Shown here piece by piece: positions 5,330-6,549 of a stretch of DNA of 6,549 nt (its first letter is position 1; every line of letters starts with the position of its first letter). The notes under the pieces are model-generated. The model worked only from the letters and a program-made list of their open reading frames with translations, did no database searches and was not told where the DNA came from. The DNA is from Chloroflexaceae bacterium UBA1466 (lineage in GTDB: Bacteria > Chloroflexota > Chloroflexia > Chloroflexales > Chloroflexaceae). The position numbers and the translations under genes are program-made. The stretch covers positions 1-6,549 of the forward strand of contig DCSM01000152.1 of assembly GCA_002325605.1 (NCBI GenBank). Direction: 5' to 3'.

Positions 5330-6541
5330 ATGCCAACTACATTTATGCAGTCGCCGCAACTCTTCTTTACCAGTGAGTCGGTGACCGAAGGGCATCCTGA
5401 CAAACTTTGTGATCAAGTCAGCGATGCAGTTTTGGATGCTATTTTGGCCCAAGACCCGCGGGCGCGAGTGGCTTGCGAAACAGCCACCACGACGGGCGTG
5501 GTTTTCGTAATGGGCGAAGTAACCACGACAGCCAATATCGAAGTTCAAGATGTCGTTCGGAAAGCGATCAGCGACATTGGTTATACTGACGCAGCTTTTG
5601 GCTTTGACGCTAACACTTGTAGCGTTTTAGTTGCGCTCCACGGCCAATCGCCCGATATTGCTCAAGGCGTAGACAGCGCCTTAGAAGTTCGGGATCGGGC
5701 GATGAGCGAAGAAGAAGTCGCCAAAATTGGCGCAGGCGATCAGGGCATGATGATCGGGTTTGCCTGTAATGAAACGCCTGAACTAATGCCCTTGACAATT
5801 TCGCTGGCCCAGAAATTGGCTCTGCGGATGTCTCAGCTTCGCAAAGCGGGCGAAATTCCTTATCTGCGCCCCGATGCCAAAAGCCAGGTGACGGTGGAAT
5901 ATGCTTTTGGCAAACCTGTGCGTGTAGATACGGTGGTTATCAGCACTCAGCACGCGCCTGATGTTACGCAGGAGCAAATCCGCGAAGACATGATTGAAAA
6001 AGTCATTCGCAAGGTGATCTCGCCTGAGTTGCTGGATGCCAAAACTAAGTACTTTATCAACCCGACGGGCCGTTTCGTTACGGGCGGGCCAATGGGCGAT
6101 TCTGGCTTGACAGGGCGCAAAATCATCGTTGACACCTACGGCGGCGTAGCCCGCCACGGCGGCGGAGCCTTTAGTGGCAAAGACCCGACGAAAGTAGACC
6201 GCAGTGCCGCTTATGCCGCTCGTTATGTAGCCAAAAACGTGGTCGCGGCAGGCTTGGCAGACCGCTTTGAAGTGCAATTGAGCTATGCCATCGGCGTGGC
6301 CAAACCGCTTTCCATCAGCGTGGAGACCTTTGGAACGGGCCGCGTCAGCGATGAGGTCATCCAACGCCTGATCAATGAACACTTTGATCTGCGGCCAGGC
6401 GCAATTATCCGCGACCTCGACCTGCGCCGCCCGATCTACCGCCCCACCGCCGCTTACGGCCACTTTGGGCGCACCGATGTTGACCTTCCCTGGGAACGCA
6501 CAGACCGCGCCGAAACCTTGCGGAAAGCGGCAGGCCTGTAG
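5330..6541 (+). CDS. metK: S-adenosylmethionine synthetase (methionine adenosyltransferase)
   Basis: Makes SAM from methionine and ATP, releasing phosphate and pyrophosphate; a cytoplasmic oligomer. The 403 residues are slightly longer than the common 380-400. Landmarks of the three-part fold: FFTSESVTEGHPDKLCDQ (12-29) with H22 and D24 for ATP/metal, CETATTTG (49-56), the flexible-loop region HGQSPDI (104-110), the signature GAGDQGMM (134-141), NPTGRFVTGGPMGDSGLTGR (244-263), and the glycine-rich HGGGAFSGKDPTKVDRS (276-292). The C-terminal domain ends with YGHFGR (376-381) and DLPWERTD (385-392), as is usual. No key residue appears missing. The gene lies 23 bases after ahcY, with no terminator between them, and is the last complete gene; the window ends eight bases after its stop, so whether the operon continues cannot be seen. 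The start at 5330 is supported by AGGAAAG; M6 at 5345 is the alternative. Confidence 0.97.
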   Translation: MPTTFMQSPQLFFTSESVTEGHPDKLCDQVSDAVLDAILAQDPRARVACETATTTGVVFVMGEVTTTANIEVQDVVRKAISDIGYTDAAFGFDANTCSVLVALHGQSPDIAQGVDSALEVRDRAMSEEEVAKIGAGDQGMMIGFACNETPELMPLTISLAQKLALRMSQLRKAGEIPYLRPDAKSQVTVEYAFGKPVRVDTVVISTQHAPDVTQEQIREDMIEKVIRKVISPELLDAKTKYFINPTGRFVTGGPMGDSGLTGRKIIVDTYGGVARHGGGAFSGKDPTKVDRSAAYAARYVAKNVVAAGLADRFEVQLSYAIGVAKPLSISVETFGTGRVSDEVIQRLINEHFDLRPGAIIRDLDLRRPIYRPTAAYGHFGRTDVDLPWERTDRAETLRKAAGL

Positions 6542-6549
6542 CCGAAAAC

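Noticed and set aside
5783..6463. A 226-residue minus-strand open frame opposite metK
   Set aside because: It lies wholly antisense to a clearly conserved gene, has no recognisable motif, and is explained by the codon bias of metK.
1..6549. CRISPR array, tRNA, rRNA or insertion sequence
   Set aside because: No regularly spaced repeats, tRNA-like folds, rRNA sequence, transposase motifs or terminal inverted repeats were seen; nearly all of the window is explained by the six genes and one leader region.

Overview
The window looks like ordinary bacterial chromosome of medium G+C, with tightly packed genes. Two features point, with low to moderate confidence, to Chloroflexota or a neighbouring lineage: an S-adenosylhomocysteinase of the short C-terminus type, and an adenosine kinase resembling the mycobacterial PfkB-type enzyme. 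No taxon marker such as rRNA is present, so this is inference.

Left side (1-653, minus strand): the N-terminal ~218 residues of a large restriction-modification enzyme. It resembles the Mrr-like nuclease end of single-chain Type ISP proteins. The gene runs off the left edge. It is divergent from everything to its right.

Divergent intergenic region (654-905): this holds the control signals. Leftward there is a good ribosome binding site and a possible extended -10. Rightward there is a near-consensus sigma-70 promoter (TTGCAC, 17 bp, TATAAT with an upstream TG). It is followed directly by a 25-bp imperfect dyad over the likely start of transcription, and then by a terminator-like hairpin with five Ts, all before the first start codon. 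The arrangement suggests an attenuated leader for the whole downstream operon. Two very short reading frames in the leader could take part.

Right side (906-6541, plus strand): five genes in one direction with gaps of 12-33 bp, probably one operon. They are mtnA (methylthioribose-1-phosphate isomerase), a divergent member of the UROD/MetE-like family, a PfkB adenosine kinase, ahcY (S-adenosylhomocysteine hydrolase) and metK (S-adenosylmethionine synthetase).

Together they cover much of the activated methyl cycle. MetK makes SAM. Methyltransferases turn it into SAH. AhcY splits SAH into homocysteine and adenosine. The kinase removes adenosine as AMP, which pulls the reversible AhcY reaction forward. 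MtnA acts in salvage of the methylthioadenosine that arises from other uses of SAM. The MetE-like protein sits where a homocysteine methyltransferase would be expected, yet the residues that would bind the catalytic metal appear to be missing. That gene and the leader are the two most interesting parts of the window.
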